A stretch of DNA of 64,000 bases from contig NZ_QXTH01000002.1 in the NCBI RefSeq assembly GCF_003946865.1, forward strand, positions 434,001 to 498,000. The letters run 5' to 3'. The notes under the pieces were generated by a model. It ran no database searches, was not told the DNA's origin, and saw only the letters and a list, made by a program, of their open reading frames with translations. This DNA is from Antribacter gilvus (GTDB taxonomy: Bacteria > Actinomycetota > Actinomycetes > Actinomycetales > Cellulomonadaceae). The translations under genes were made by a program, and so were the position numbers. This document shows, piece by piece, positions 18,455 to 27,018 of the stretch (its first letter is position 1; each line of letters starts with the position of its first letter).

Positions 18455-21400
18455 TCAGACGGCGGCCGGGGCCACCTCCGCCGCGGCCGGTACCGTGGCG
18501 GCGCGGGCCGCCGTCCGCGCCGCGCGACGGTCGCGACGCCGCTCGCCGCCCCGCTCCGCCAGCGTGTAGATCACCGGCACCACGTACAGCGTGAGCAGCG
18601 TGGACGACACGAGCCCGCCGATGACCACGAGGGCCAGAGGCTGCGAGATGAACGCCCCGCCGCCCGTGATCCCGAGAGCCATGGGCACCAGCGCGAAGAT
18701 CGTCGCGGCGGCCGTCATGACGATCGGCCGCAGGCGCTGGCGGGCGCCCTCCCGGACGGCCTCGTCGATGGACCGGCCCTCGGCCCGGTACTGGTTGACG
18801 AGGTCGATGAGCACGATCGCGTTCGACACCACGATGCCGACGAGCATCAGCACGCCGATCAGCGCCGGCACCCCCAGCGGGGTGTCGGTCACGAGGAGCG
18901 CCACGAGCGCACCGGTCGCCGCGAACGGCACGGACACCAGGAGGATCAGCGGCTGGCTGATCGACCGGAAGGTGGCCACCATGACGAGGTAGACGATCGC
19001 GATGGCGGCGAGGAGCGCCAGGCCCAGGTCGGCGAACGCGTCGGCCTGGTCGGTCGCGACGCCGCCGAGCTCGACGTGGGCCCCGGCGGGCAGGTCGAGC
19101 TCGTCCACCAGGGCGGTGAGCTCGGCCGTGACGATGCTCAGGTCCTGCCCGGCGGGCGTGACGGCGACGGTCGCGGACCGCTCGCCGTCGAGGCGCGTGA
19201 CCGACGACGGCGAGCCCACCTCCTCGACCGACGCCAGGTCCGTGAGCGGGACGAGCCCGGCGGCCGTGGGGATCACGAGCGCCTCGAGCTCGTCCACCGT
19301 GGCGGGCGAGGGCGAGGCGACCGTGACGTCGACCGGGCCGTCGCCGAGGTCGACCGTTCCGATCGGCTGCGGGCTCATGATCGAGGCGACGGTCCCGGAG
19401 ACGGCCACCTCGGTGAGGCCCACCGCCGCGGCGGCGTCGCGGTCCACCGTGACCTGCACGGTGGTCTGCTGGGCGGCGAGGTTGTTCGTGACCTCGGTGG
19501 CGATCGGGTCGTCGCCCTCGGAGAGCGGGAGGGCCGCGTCATAGACCGCGGTGGCGGCCTCGGTCAGCGTCTCCGTGTCGGGTGCGGTGACGACCAGGTC
19601 GACGGTGGTGCTGCCGAACCCGCTACCACCCCCGGCGAGGGCCACCTCGCCGGTCAGGTCGGCGCCGTCCAGCGCGGCACGGATCTCGTCCTGGGCGGCG
19701 ACGCCGTCGGCCTCCTCGTCCAGGGTGATGGCGAAGGACGCGCTCGGCGCACCGCCGCCCCCGCCGAACGCGGCGGCCGCGCCGCCCGCGGAGCCCACGG
19801 TGGTCTGCACGGACCCGATGCCGTCGATCCCGTCGAGGACGTCCTCCACCTCGCGCGCTGCCTCGTCCTGCTCGGCGAGCGACGTGCCCGCCTCGAAGGT
19901 CTGCGTCACGGTGACGGTGTCCTGGCCGGAGTCGCCGATGAAGTTGGTCTTCATGCTCGGCACCAGCGCGAGGGTGCCGCCCAGCACCAGCACGGCGATG
20001 CCGAGCGCGACCACGGGACGACGGAGCGCCGCGTTCAGCGACGGCACATAGGCACGCTGCCAGAGGCCGCGGCGCTCCTTGGCCTCGGCGGCCTCGCGCA
20101 GGGCGTGCCCGCCGTCGGCGCCCACGACCGGCGACTTCAGGAACCAGTACGCCAGCACCGGCACCACGAGGATCGCGACCACGAGGGACGCGAGCATCGC
20201 GATCGCGACGGTCACGCTGAACGGGCGGAAGAGCTCGCCCACCATGCCGCCCACCAGGGCGATCGGCGCGAACACCGCGACCGTGCAGATGGTCGACGCC
20301 GTGATGGCGCCGCCCACCTCGCGCACAGCGGTGACGATGGCCTCGACCTTGTCCTCGCCGTACGACAGGTGTCGCTTGATGTTCTCGATCACCACGATCG
20401 AGTCGTCCACCACGCGCCCGATGGCGATGGTCATGGCCGCCAGCGTGAGGATGTTGAGCGTGTAGCCGGTGAGGTTCATGACGCCGAACGTCACCGCGAG
20501 CGACAGCGGGATCGAGATCGCCGACACGAGCGTGGAGCTCATCGACGCCAGGAACAGCAGGATCACGACGACGGCGAAGAGCAGTCCCAGACCGCCCTCC
20601 GTCGCCAGCCCTTCGATGGACTCCTCGATGAAGGGCGCCTGGTCGAAGACGACGCCGACGTTCACGTCCTGTGCGTCGAGGTCGTCGGCGAGGTCGTCGA
20701 GCGCGCCCTGCACGCCGTGCGACACGTCCACGGTGTTGCCCTGCGGGGTCTTCGTGATGGACACGGCGAGCGACGCCTCGCCGTCGAGCCGCGAGTACGA
20801 GGTGGCGGGCACCGGCGCGGCGGTCACGGTCGCGACGTCGCCCAGGTGGACGACGGCGGGGCTCGCCGCGGGCACGCCGGTCGCCCCAGGCGCGGGGCCG
20901 GCTGCGGCGGGATCGCCGGCGGGCGCGGGAGCCGCCGGGGCAGCGGCGGCCGACGGCGCGGCGACGAGCGGCAGCGCCGCGAGGTCCTCGACCGACGAGA
21001 CCCGCGAGCCGACCTGGACGCTGAGCGTCTGCTCGCCGGAGGTGACGGTGCCGGCCGGGATGATGAGGCCGTTGCTCTGCAGCAAGGACGTCAGCTGGGC
21101 GGCGGACATGCCGGAGGCCGCGAGCTCCGCCTCGTCCAGGTCGATCACGACCTGCTGCTCGGCGATGCCCGTCACCTCGACGCTGCGCACGTCGTCGACC
21201 TGCTCGAACGCGGGGACGATCGTCGAGGTGACGATCTCCGCGAGCTCCTCGTCGGTGGCGCCGTCGGCGGAGACCGCGAGCTGGACCACCGGGAAGTCGT
21301 CGATGGAGCCGGCGATGACCTGCGGCTCGACGCCCTCGGGGAGACCCGCGGCGTCCCGGGCGGCGCTCTCGAGCGCCTGGGAGGCGTCGTCGAGGTCGGT

Positions 21401-21697
21401 GCCGAAGTCGAGCTCGACGGTCGTGACCGACATGCTCGTGGACGCCGTCGAGCTCACGCCCGTGACACCGTCGACCGCCTTGACGGCGTTCTCGACCGGC
21501 TCGGACACCTGGTCCGCGACGATCTCCGGGGCCGCGCCGGGGTAGACCGCCACCACGGCGGCGGTGGGCAGCGACAGGGACGGGATGAGCTCCTGCTTCA
21601 GGGATCCCATGCTGAGGACGCCGAAGACGGCGATCGCGATCGTCGCGAGCGCGACCACCGCGCGGTTCGCGAGCGATATCCGGGCAAGACGGAACAC
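18455..21697 (-). CDS. RND-family efflux permease (HAE/AcrB-like)
   Basis: The 1,080-residue membrane pump has twelve predicted helices and two large extracytoplasmic loops. The N-terminal half starts FRLARISLANRAVVALATI, and the proton-relay segment GRVVDDSIVVIENI contains the conserved Asp pair. The C-terminal half has GIVVSNAIVLIDLVN. Each loop has porter-domain-like repeats. An Ala/Pro/Gly-rich insertion (about residues 247-275) lies in the first loop. In a Gram-positive cell there is no outer membrane channel, so the pump would discharge outside the cytoplasmic membrane. GTG 21697 has GGAGG upstream. The divergent MarR gene and the GTTAGCCTAAC dyad point to ligand-induced expression. The pump substrate is not deducible. 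Confidence 0.9.
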   Translation of the reverse strand: MFRLARISLANRAVVALATIAIAVFGVLSMGSLKQELIPSLSLPTAAVVAVYPGAAPEIVADQVSEPVENAVKAVDGVTGVSSTASTSMSVTTVELDFGTDLDDASQALESAARDAAGLPEGVEPQVIAGSIDDFPVVQLAVSADGATDEELAEIVTSTIVPAFEQVDDVRSVEVTGIAEQQVVIDLDEAELAASGMSAAQLTSLLQSNGLIIPAGTVTSGEQTLSVQVGSRVSSVEDLAALPLVAAPSAAAAPAAPAPAGDPAAAGPAPGATGVPAASPAVVHLGDVATVTAAPVPATSYSRLDGEASLAVSITKTPQGNTVDVSHGVQGALDDLADDLDAQDVNVGVVFDQAPFIEESIEGLATEGGLGLLFAVVVILLFLASMSSTLVSAISIPLSLAVTFGVMNLTGYTLNILTLAAMTIAIGRVVDDSIVVIENIKRHLSYGEDKVEAIVTAVREVGGAITASTICTVAVFAPIALVGGMVGELFRPFSVTVAIAMLASLVVAILVVPVLAYWFLKSPVVGADGGHALREAAEAKERRGLWQRAYVPSLNAALRRPVVALGIAVLVLGGTLALVPSMKTNFIGDSGQDTVTVTQTFEAGTSLAEQDEAAREVEDVLDGIDGIGSVQTTVGSAGGAAAAFGGGGGAPSASFAITLDEEADGVAAQDEIRAALDGADLTGEVALAGGGSGFGSTTVDLVVTAPDTETLTEAATAVYDAALPLSEGDDPIATEVTNNLAAQQTTVQVTVDRDAAAAVGLTEVAVSGTVASIMSPQPIGTVDLGDGPVDVTVASPSPATVDELEALVIPTAAGLVPLTDLASVEEVGSPSSVTRLDGERSATVAVTPAGQDLSIVTAELTALVDELDLPAGAHVELGGVATDQADAFADLGLALLAAIAIVYLVMVATFRSISQPLILLVSVPFAATGALVALLVTDTPLGVPALIGVLMLVGIVVSNAIVLIDLVNQYRAEGRSIDEAVREGARQRLRPIVMTAAATIFALVPMALGITGGGAFISQPLALVVIGGLVSSTLLTLYVVPVIYTLAERGGERRRDRRAARTAARAATVPAAAEVAPAAV

Positions 21698-21744
21698 AGT
21701 TCCTCCAGGTAGGGGGTGCCGGGCGCGACGTCCTCGGCGCGATA

Positions 21745-21755
21745 GTTAGCCTAAC
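21745..21755. promoter_or_regulatory. GTTAGCCTAAC dyad, candidate MarR operator
   Basis: This 11-bp dyad (GTTAG-C-CTAAC) is the only clear one in the 96-bp divergent spacer between the RND and MarR genes. It is 48 bp from the RND start and 39 bp from the MarR start, well placed to repress both. Confidence 0.5.
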
Positions 21756-21793
21756 GCGAAGCATCCCCACGGGGTTCCCGTTAAAGTCGCCGG

Positions 21794-22249
21794 ATGACCG
21801 ACCCCAGGCGCGACCAGCTCGTCGAGGAGCTGACCGCAGCGCAGCGAGAGCTCGGCGACCTCTTCTTCGAGACGCGGCTGCGGCCTCTGCTCGAGACCGA
21901 GCTCACCGTGCAGCAGCTGCGCGCCCTCGCGATCGTCCAGGTGGACGGCGAGACCACCTCGCAGCGGCTCGCCGAGGTGCTCGGGATCTCCGCCGCCACC
22001 GTCTCCGGGATCGTGGACCGCCTGGTGGCGGCGGGCATGGCGGAACGCCACGCGGACCCGCACGACGGCCGCGTCCGCCGCCTGCGCACCACCGGCAAGG
22101 GGGCCGCAGCCATCCGTCGCCTCGTGGCGTACGAGGACGACACCGACCCCGAGGTCTTCGCCCTGCTCGACGTCGACGACCTCGCGGCGCTGACCCGCGG
22201 CGTCACGGCCCTGCTCGACGTCGCACGGCGGCGGGCGGCGGGCGGGTAG
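21794..22249 (+). CDS. MarR-family regulator next to the RND pump
   Basis: This 151-residue winged-helix protein has MarR topology. Helical dimerisation ends flank the HTH (about 40-100; TTSQRLAEVLGISAATVSGIVDRLVAAG, then the wing DPHDGRVRRLRTTGKG). It is divergent from the RND pump and probably represses it through the dyad in between. The ligand is unknown but is likely a pump substrate. The wing DPHDGR is intact. Confidence 0.9.
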   Translation: MTDPRRDQLVEELTAAQRELGDLFFETRLRPLLETELTVQQLRALAIVQVDGETTSQRLAEVLGISAATVSGIVDRLVAAGMAERHADPHDGRVRRLRTTGKGAAAIRRLVAYEDDTDPEVFALLDVDDLAALTRGVTALLDVARRRAAGG

Positions 22250-22361
22250 CGGCCGGCCGGGCCGCTGGTAGAGCGAGGCCCCGTTCTCGCCGTTCGTCGC
22301 CCCGTCGCCGATGAGCCGGACCACGTCGCACTCCCGCGGTACGAGGTCGCCGGTCAGCGCG

Positions 22362-23021
22362 TCATCGTGCGCGGAACACCGCGCAGGTGCCGAGCCCCAG
22401 GTGCATACGGCGCGTGCCGATCCGGGCGACGTCGGCGAACCCGGCCGCGCGCATCGCCTCAGGGATCTTCTCGTCCGCGCCGACGACCCGCTCGGAGACC
22501 CTGGAGTGGCCGGACCCACCCACGAAGTCCATGAGGTAGAGCTCCCCGCCCGGCCGGAGCACGCGGCGCACCTCGCGCAGGGCCGGGACCTTCTCGTCCT
22601 CGTCGAGGTGGTGGAACATCATCGACGACAGGACGCGGTCCTGGCTGGCGTCGGGGTAGGGCAGCTCGCCGGCGAAGCCCTGGTCCCATCGCACGGCCAG
22701 CCCGCGGCGGCGCGCCTTCCGGGCGGAGAGGGCGATCGCCTTCGGGTCGGGGTCGAGCCCCGTGACGTTCGCCGTCCGGTACAGCTTCTTCACCAGGAGC
22801 GCGACGCTCCCGGTGCCGGACCCGACGTCCAGGACGTCCTGCTCCCAGCCGATCGACGCGGCGTCCACGAGGTAGCGGTACACGGCCCGGGCGCCCGCGA
22901 GCCGCGTGAACAGGTCGTAGAGCGGAAGAAGCTGGTCGTGGCCCATGGCGGGAAGGAAGCCCAGCTGGTCGTGGTCGTGGCCGTGCGACTGGTGGGACGG
23001 GTGTGCAGCATGCTCGGTCAT
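22362..23021 (-). CDS. SAM-dependent methyltransferase with His-rich N-terminus
   Basis: The 219-residue class I methyltransferase has motif I VLDVGSGTGSVALL (about residue 64) and the post-motif D in GLDPDPKAI. MFHHLDEDEK and a VLRPGGELYLMDF strand follow, resembling ubiquinone/menaquinone-type and arsenite-like small-molecule methyltransferases. The first about 20 residues are His-rich (HAAHPSHQSHGHDHDQ) and could bind a metal. The ATG at 23021 has GGAGAGG upstream. It is divergent from an AraC-family gene with only 34 bp between, so that regulator probably controls it. The substrate is unknown. Confidence 0.85.
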   Translation of the reverse strand: MTEHAAHPSHQSHGHDHDQLGFLPAMGHDQLLPLYDLFTRLAGARAVYRYLVDAASIGWEQDVLDVGSGTGSVALLVKKLYRTANVTGLDPDPKAIALSARKARRRGLAVRWDQGFAGELPYPDASQDRVLSSMMFHHLDEDEKVPALREVRRVLRPGGELYLMDFVGGSGHSRVSERVVGADEKIPEAMRAAGFADVARIGTRRMHLGLGTCAVFRAR

Positions 23022-23055
23022 GGTGTTCAGCCTCTCCTGATGTGATGATCTTCGT

Positions 23056-24045
23056 ATGGCTGTCACCAGCATCAACGGCCCAGAACTTCATGCCAATGAT
23101 CGATCTTCCGCTATCACCGGACGATTTTTCGATCGTGCGGGCGCCAGCACCCGCGGAGTGCCGGTCTACGGGTATCCGCGGTCGCCGGGCGCTCCCCCGG
23201 TCGGTACCGGGCGGATCGGCGGTGCCGATCACGTGCCCCATCCGCTGCCGCACGCCCACGACTTCCTGGTGCTCGGCCTCGTCGTCAGTGGTGGGGGCGC
23301 CCTGCGGATCGACGGCCAGGCCCGTCCCTTGCGGGCAGGGGACCTCTTCCTCGTCGCCCCGGGTGACGTGGTCGAGGTCGATGAGGACGCCGCGAACCTG
23401 CCCACCGACGTGCGCACCATCTTCTTCCCGCCCGACGCGATCGAGCCGGGCGCCCTGCGGTCCTGGCGCGCCCACCCGCTGCTGTTCCCGTTCGTCCGGG
23501 GGCACGGCACGGGCGTCCAGCTGCTGCCGGTCCCGGAGCCGGACCGCGCCCGCTTCGCCGAGGGCTTCCAGGCGATCGACCGCGAGCTACAGGACCGCCG
23601 GGACGGCTACGGCGAGGCCGCGCTGGCACACCTGACCCTCGTGCTCGTCGACGTCGCCCGCATCACCGCAGACCTGCCCGGTTCCCTGCGGTGGCGTGAC
23701 GAGCCGCTGCTCGCCGACGTGTTCGAGGTCATCGAGTCCCGCTACACGGAGGCGATCTCGTTGCGCGACGTCGCGTCCGCCGTCGGCCTGACTCCCGCGC
23801 ACCTCACCACGGTGGTGCGCCGCAAGACCGGCCGCACCGTGCAGCAGTGGATCGCCGAGCGGCGGATGGGCGAGGCACGGCGCCTGCTCGCCGGCACCGA
23901 CCTCACGATCGCCTCGGTCGGCACCCGGGTGGGCTTCCGCGACGCGGGCTACTTCGCCCGCACGTTCCGGCGCGAGCACGGGACGACGCCGGCACTGTGG
24001 CGAGCCGCGGAGCGTGCGGCCGATATTCATGCATCGCCCAGATAG
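23056..24045 (+). CDS. AraC-family transcriptional regulator
   Basis: This regulator has 329 residues. The N-terminal cupin-type effector domain (about 40-200) has HAHDFLVLGLVVSGGGALRI-type strands and GDLFLVAPGDVVEV. The C-terminal double HTH (about 222-325) has ISLRDVASAVGLTPAHLTTV and RVGFRDAGYFARTFRREHGTTP, as in AraC/XylS. The very short distance to the divergent methyltransferase gene suggests both promoters overlap there. The effector is unknown. Two codons in the ATG region (23056) match a normal start, but the ribosome binding site is weak. Confidence 0.9.
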   Translation: MAVTSINGPELHANDRSSAITGRFFDRAGASTRGVPVYGYPRSPGAPPVGTGRIGGADHVPHPLPHAHDFLVLGLVVSGGGALRIDGQARPLRAGDLFLVAPGDVVEVDEDAANLPTDVRTIFFPPDAIEPGALRSWRAHPLLFPFVRGHGTGVQLLPVPEPDRARFAEGFQAIDRELQDRRDGYGEAALAHLTLVLVDVARITADLPGSLRWRDEPLLADVFEVIESRYTEAISLRDVASAVGLTPAHLTTVVRRKTGRTVQQWIAERRMGEARRLLAGTDLTIASVGTRVGFRDAGYFARTFRREHGTTPALWRAAERAADIHASPR

Positions 24046-24065
24046 TTCGTCTGTAGCCTGCATCC

Positions 24066-24545
24066 ATGGTCACCACCGCCGCAGGCCCCGAGGATCCGCT
24101 CCAGCGCGTCGAGCTGCAGCTCGCCCTGCTCCTGCGACGGGTCGAGGGGATCCGGGACACGGAGAGCGGAGGCACCGGCGGCCCCGCCCTCGACCGGTCG
24201 AGCTACCTCCTGCTTCTCCTCCTCGAGGAGGGCGGCCCGCTGGGAATCAGCGCCCTCGCGGAACAGCAGGGACTGGACGGGTCGACAGTCACCCGGCAGG
24301 TGGCCGCCCTCGAGCGGACCCGGCTCGCCCGACGGGGCCGCGACCCCGAGGACGGGCGCGCCGTCGTCGTCGCCGCCACGCGCCACGGGCTCGAGGCGCT
24401 GGGCCGCGAGCGGGAGCGCCGTCGCACACGCTTCGAGGAGGTTCTGGCCCGCTGGTCTCCCTCGGAGCGCTCCCAGCTTGCCGGCCTCCTGGAGCGGCTC
24501 AACCAGGACCTCGACGACTGGCGGCGTCGCCCCTCCGCCCCCTGA
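24066..24545 (+). CDS. MarR-family regulator
   Basis: This 159-residue winged helix protein has helix 1 near residues 15-30, an HTH (about 60-90; LGISALAEQQGLDGSTVTRQVAALER) and the wing DPEDGRAVVVAATRHG. The tail ends in a leucine-rich dimer helix. It follows the AraC gene by 20 bp on the same strand and is followed by a TTGCAAA-type operator-promoter. That site probably binds this regulator, making it autoregulatory or controlling the small downstream gene. Confidence 0.85.
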   Translation: MVTTAAGPEDPLQRVELQLALLLRRVEGIRDTESGGTGGPALDRSSYLLLLLLEEGGPLGISALAEQQGLDGSTVTRQVAALERTRLARRGRDPEDGRAVVVAATRHGLEALGRERERRRTRFEEVLARWSPSERSQLAGLLERLNQDLDDWRRRPSAP

Positions 24546-24589
24546 TCGCCCGTCACCCAACATCCAAAGAACTAGTTGCAAACAATCTC

Positions 24590-24618
24590 TTGCAAAGACT
24601 CCTTTGCATGGGTAGTGT
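24590..24618 (+). promoter_or_regulatory. promoter TTGCAA-N17-TAGTGT overlapping a TGCAAAG dyad
   Basis: TTGCAA (24590-24595) and TAGTGT (24613-24618) are 17 bp apart, close to a sigma-70 -35/-10 pair. TGCAAAG-ACTC-CTTTGCA (24591-24608) is an exact 7-4-7 dyad within it. A further TTGCAAA at 24577 is a direct copy. The local AT content stands out. The promoter would serve the small gene at 24680 and probably the HTH gene after it, under MarR control. Confidence 0.6.
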
Positions 24619-24679
24619 TGTCGTCGTACCGACAACCACCCCCAGGCCGGGTCGCCGGCCGGACCGCAAGGAGATCGCC

Positions 24680-24835
24680 ATGACGAGGTTCATCCCCGCT
24701 GTCCGCACCACCGGCAGCCGCACCACCAGCTTCCTCCCCGACCGCGAGCGGGCCCGGCACGAGCGGGAGCGCGCCGCCTACGCCGAGCGGGCCCGGGACA
24801 ACGCCGCCGCGCGCCACCCGCTCTCCCTCCGCTGA
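24680..24835 (+). CDS. small basic protein, 51 residues, unknown
   Basis: The gene starts MTRFIPAVRTTG and is followed by a helix-prone, Arg/Glu/Ala-rich stretch (RERARHERERAAYAERARDN). AAGGAG lies at the ideal distance before the ATG at 24680, and a promoter with a dyad sits 60-90 bp upstream, so it is very likely expressed. I recognise no family. It has no membrane segment or signal peptide. It lies between a MarR regulator and an ArsR-like HTH protein. Confidence 0.65.
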   Translation: MTRFIPAVRTTGSRTTSFLPDRERARHERERAAYAERARDNAAARHPLSLR

Positions 24836-24849
24836 GTAATGTCAGCACC

Positions 24850-25602
24850 ATGAGCACCGACCCCGAGCGCCCGGCCGCACGACGCCTCGGCGACGCGATC
24901 CGCGAGAAGGTCGCGGACACCGTCGCCGAGGTCCGCGCGGGCGTGGCTGAGGGAGGCGTGGACGGGCTCGCCGAGACCCTGTCCGGCCTGGGCGACCAGA
25001 TCGGCGCCGCCGTCGACGACGCGGTGCGTGAGGCTGTCGGCCCGAGCGCCCTCAAGGGCCTCGCCCACCCGCTCCGCGTCAAGATCCTCGACCTGCTGGG
25101 AAGTCACGGCCCGCTCACCGCCAGCGGCCTGGGCGAGCTCCTCGGCGAGTCGAGCGGCTCCACCAGCTATCACCTGCGCCAGCTCGCCAAGCACGGCTTC
25201 GTCCGCGAGGTGGAGGGCAAGGGCACGGCCCGCGAGCGCTGGTGGGAGCGACCCCCTGGCCGGTTCTCGATCTCGGACCCCCGCGACCCGGAGGACCACG
25301 CCGGCCGCGAGACGGCCTACCTGGTCAACGCGGAGTTCGAGCGCGCCCGGCAGGACAAGATCTGGGCCCTGCTGCGCTCGGGCGACCGGCTCCCGGAGGA
25401 GTGGCACCACGTCGGCACGCTCTCGACGGCCAACCTCCGCGCGACGCCGGAGCAGCTCACGCGCGTGATCGAGGCCTGGGAGGACTTCCACCAGGAGCAC
25501 CTGGAGCCGCTGCGCGCTCAGGGCGACAACCCCGAGGCCCGGCCGGTCCAGGTCCACTTCAACGCCTTCCCCCTGCTCGACCCCACGGAGGACGCGCGCT
25601 GA
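24850..25602 (+). CDS. ArsR-like winged-helix regulator with N-terminal extension
   Basis: This 250-residue protein has an N-terminal alpha-helical part (1-70, Ala/Glu/Asp-rich) and an ArsR/HTH_20-type winged helix (about 72-140). The latter shows LKGLAHPLRVKILDLLGSHGPLTASGLGELLGESSGSTSYHLRQLAKHG-like order, ending in the wing VEGKGTARERWWE. A C-terminal helical segment contains DHAGRETAYLVNAEFERAR. It is of the kind often adjoining an MFS exporter, but none is here. The gene begins 14 bp after the small protein's stop, so the two probably form an operon under the TTGCAA promoter. Confidence 0.8.
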   Translation: MSTDPERPAARRLGDAIREKVADTVAEVRAGVAEGGVDGLAETLSGLGDQIGAAVDDAVREAVGPSALKGLAHPLRVKILDLLGSHGPLTASGLGELLGESSGSTSYHLRQLAKHGFVREVEGKGTARERWWERPPGRFSISDPRDPEDHAGRETAYLVNAEFERARQDKIWALLRSGDRLPEEWHHVGTLSTANLRATPEQLTRVIEAWEDFHQEHLEPLRAQGDNPEARPVQVHFNAFPLLDPTEDAR

Positions 25603-25681
25603 GCGGACGCGCCGCCGTCGGCCTGGCCCGCGGCCGCGCTCGGCGCCGTCTGCCGAGGGCAGATCTGCCGTAGGCCGAAAG

Positions 25682-25695
25682 CGCTACCGGGCCGT
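25682..25695 (+). promoter_or_regulatory. CGCTACCGGGCCGT, candidate ClgR box before clpP
   Basis: The sequence CGCTACCGGGCCG lies 25 bp upstream of the clpP start. It is similar to CGCTACCCGCAGCG upstream of clgR (26925-26938). Shared CGCTACC suggests one regulator binds both, and ClgR proteins are known to activate clpP genes. Similarity to published consensus is only partial. Confidence 0.35.
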
Positions 25696-25719
25696 CCGTC
25701 GTCGGGCGAGGGTGGGGGC

Positions 25720-26343
25720 ATGAACCAGCCACTCCTGCGGGCCGAGGCGCCCGCCACCGCCAGCCCGTTCGACGACCAGCTCTCCTCCCGGCTGCTGCAC
25801 CAGCGGATCGTGGTGCTCGGCACCGAGGTGGACGACGCCGTGGCCAACCGCATCTGCGCGCAGCTCCTGCTGCTGTCGGCCGAGGACCCCCGCGCCGACG
25901 TCGCGCTCTACGTCAACTCCCCCGGCGGCTCGATCAGCGCGGGGCTCGCCGTGTACGACACGATGCAGCTCATCCCCAACGACGTGGCGACGGTCGGCTT
26001 CGGGCTCGCCGCCAGCATGGGGCAGTTCCTGCTCGCCGCGGGCACCCCGGGCAAGCGCTACGTGCTGCCGCACACGCGGGTGCTCATGCACCAGCCGTCC
26101 GGCGGGATCGGCGGCACGGTCGCCGACGTCACGATCCAGGCCGAGAACATGCTGCACACCAAGCGCGTGGTCACGGAGCTGAACGCCCGGCACACCGGGC
26201 AGACCAAGGAGACGATCGCCCGGGACAGCGACCGCGACCGCTGGTTCACCGCCGAGGAGGCTGTGGAGTACGGCTTCGTGGACCGGATCGTGGACCAGGT
26301 GGAGGACGTCCGGCCCACGGCGGGCCGCCGGGCGGGCCTCTGA
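25720..26343 (+). CDS. clpP: ATP-dependent Clp protease proteolytic subunit
   Basis: The 207-residue serine peptidase has the catalytic Ser in GLAASMGQFLLAAG, His in HTRVLMHQPSGG, and Asp in RDSDRDRWFT, all intact. NSPGGSISAGLAVYDTM forms the substrate-binding strand. ClpP forms a tetradecameric barrel fed by ClpX or ClpC. This is a lone copy, without the usual clpP1-clpP2-clpX set, so it is probably an additional, stress-linked paralogue. It converges with clgR, 79 bp apart, and both have a CGCTACC motif upstream. Confidence 0.95.
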   Translation: MNQPLLRAEAPATASPFDDQLSSRLLHQRIVVLGTEVDDAVANRICAQLLLLSAEDPRADVALYVNSPGGSISAGLAVYDTMQLIPNDVATVGFGLAASMGQFLLAAGTPGKRYVLPHTRVLMHQPSGGIGGTVADVTIQAENMLHTKRVVTELNARHTGQTKETIARDSDRDRWFTAEEAVEYGFVDRIVDQVEDVRPTAGRRAGL

Positions 26344-26422
26344 CAGGGCTCCGGCCGAGCCGCTGACCGAGGCCCTGACCGCGCCCCGGCCTCCTGCGGC
26401 ACGGCCGGGCGCCCGGCGGGCC

Positions 26423-26878
26423 TCAGGCCGCGCGGAGCATGCCCTGAGCCCGCTGCCCGACGGCGTCCGCGCGAGCGGGTGCACCGTCCTGGGCAGCGCG
26501 GAACCCGGCCGCGGCGGTGCGGCGCGTGAGGTCCACGACACGGGCGTCGTTGACGAGGGCCAGATCGGTCCAGGCGCGCTCCACGAGATCGACCAGCCGC
26601 AGGCCCAGCGCCTCGCACACAGCGGCCAGCACCTCCGACGAAGCCTCCTTGCGTCCCCGCTCCACCTCCGAGAGGTAGGCGGTGGAGACGCGGGCGGCCG
26701 TCGCGACGTCGGACAACGTGCGGCGCTGGTCGCGGCGTGTGCGGCGGAGGATGCCACCCACCAGGTGGCGGAGCAGGGGCTCGCGGCCGCGTTCCAGCAC
26801 GGCGTCGTGCGCGGGGCCGTGCCGGGGGCCGTACGCCGGGCTCGCCCCGGTCCGGCCCGTCACCTGGGTCACCGTCAT
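26423..26878 (-). CDS. clgR: ClgR-like XRE regulator of clp genes
   Basis: The 151-residue protein has an XRE helix-turn-helix (about 40-100; RRTRRDQRRTLSDVATAARVSTAYLSEVERGRKEASSEVLAAV), matching ClgR-family activators of clpP and clpC. The HTH is followed by an LRLVDLVERAW segment and a variable, Ala-rich tail. The context next to clpP supports the name. ClgR is itself degraded by Clp protease in studied actinobacteria through its C-terminal Ala-rich end, and the LRAA ending here fits a degron. CGCTACCCGCAGCG lies 47 bp upstream of the start. Confidence 0.8.
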   Translation of the reverse strand: MTVTQVTGRTGASPAYGPRHGPAHDAVLERGREPLLRHLVGGILRRTRRDQRRTLSDVATAARVSTAYLSEVERGRKEASSEVLAAVCEALGLRLVDLVERAWTDLALVNDARVVDLTRRTAAAGFRAAQDGAPARADAVGQRAQGMLRAA

Positions 26879-26924
26879 GGTCGTCTCCCCGCCGTCGCCC
26901 GTGCTGCCAACCTACCCACCGTCA

Positions 26925-26938
26925 CGCTACCCGCAGCG
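26925..26938 (-). promoter_or_regulatory. CGCTACCCGCAGCG, candidate ClgR autoregulatory box
   Basis: The motif has CGCT/AGCG ends and shares CGCTACC with the box before clpP. It sits 47 bp upstream of the clgR start, in a place for autoregulation. Confidence 0.35.
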
Positions 26939-27018
26939 TCCGACAGACCCGAAGGGTTCCGCCGTCTGCTGCGGGCGTAAAGCAGGGCAGTGTCGGTGGC
27001 CAGGCCTACGCTCGGCAG

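Noticed and set aside
18440-21712. A 1,090-codon plus-strand frame opposite the RND pump
   Set aside because: Same reason: composition of a GC-skew shadow, while the minus strand reads as a complete pump.
22250-22361. Minus-strand peptide-like stretch DVVRLIGDGATNGENGASLY
   Set aside because: It reads like a gene remnant but has no clear start or ribosome site, and it is only about 110 bp between two convergent genes.
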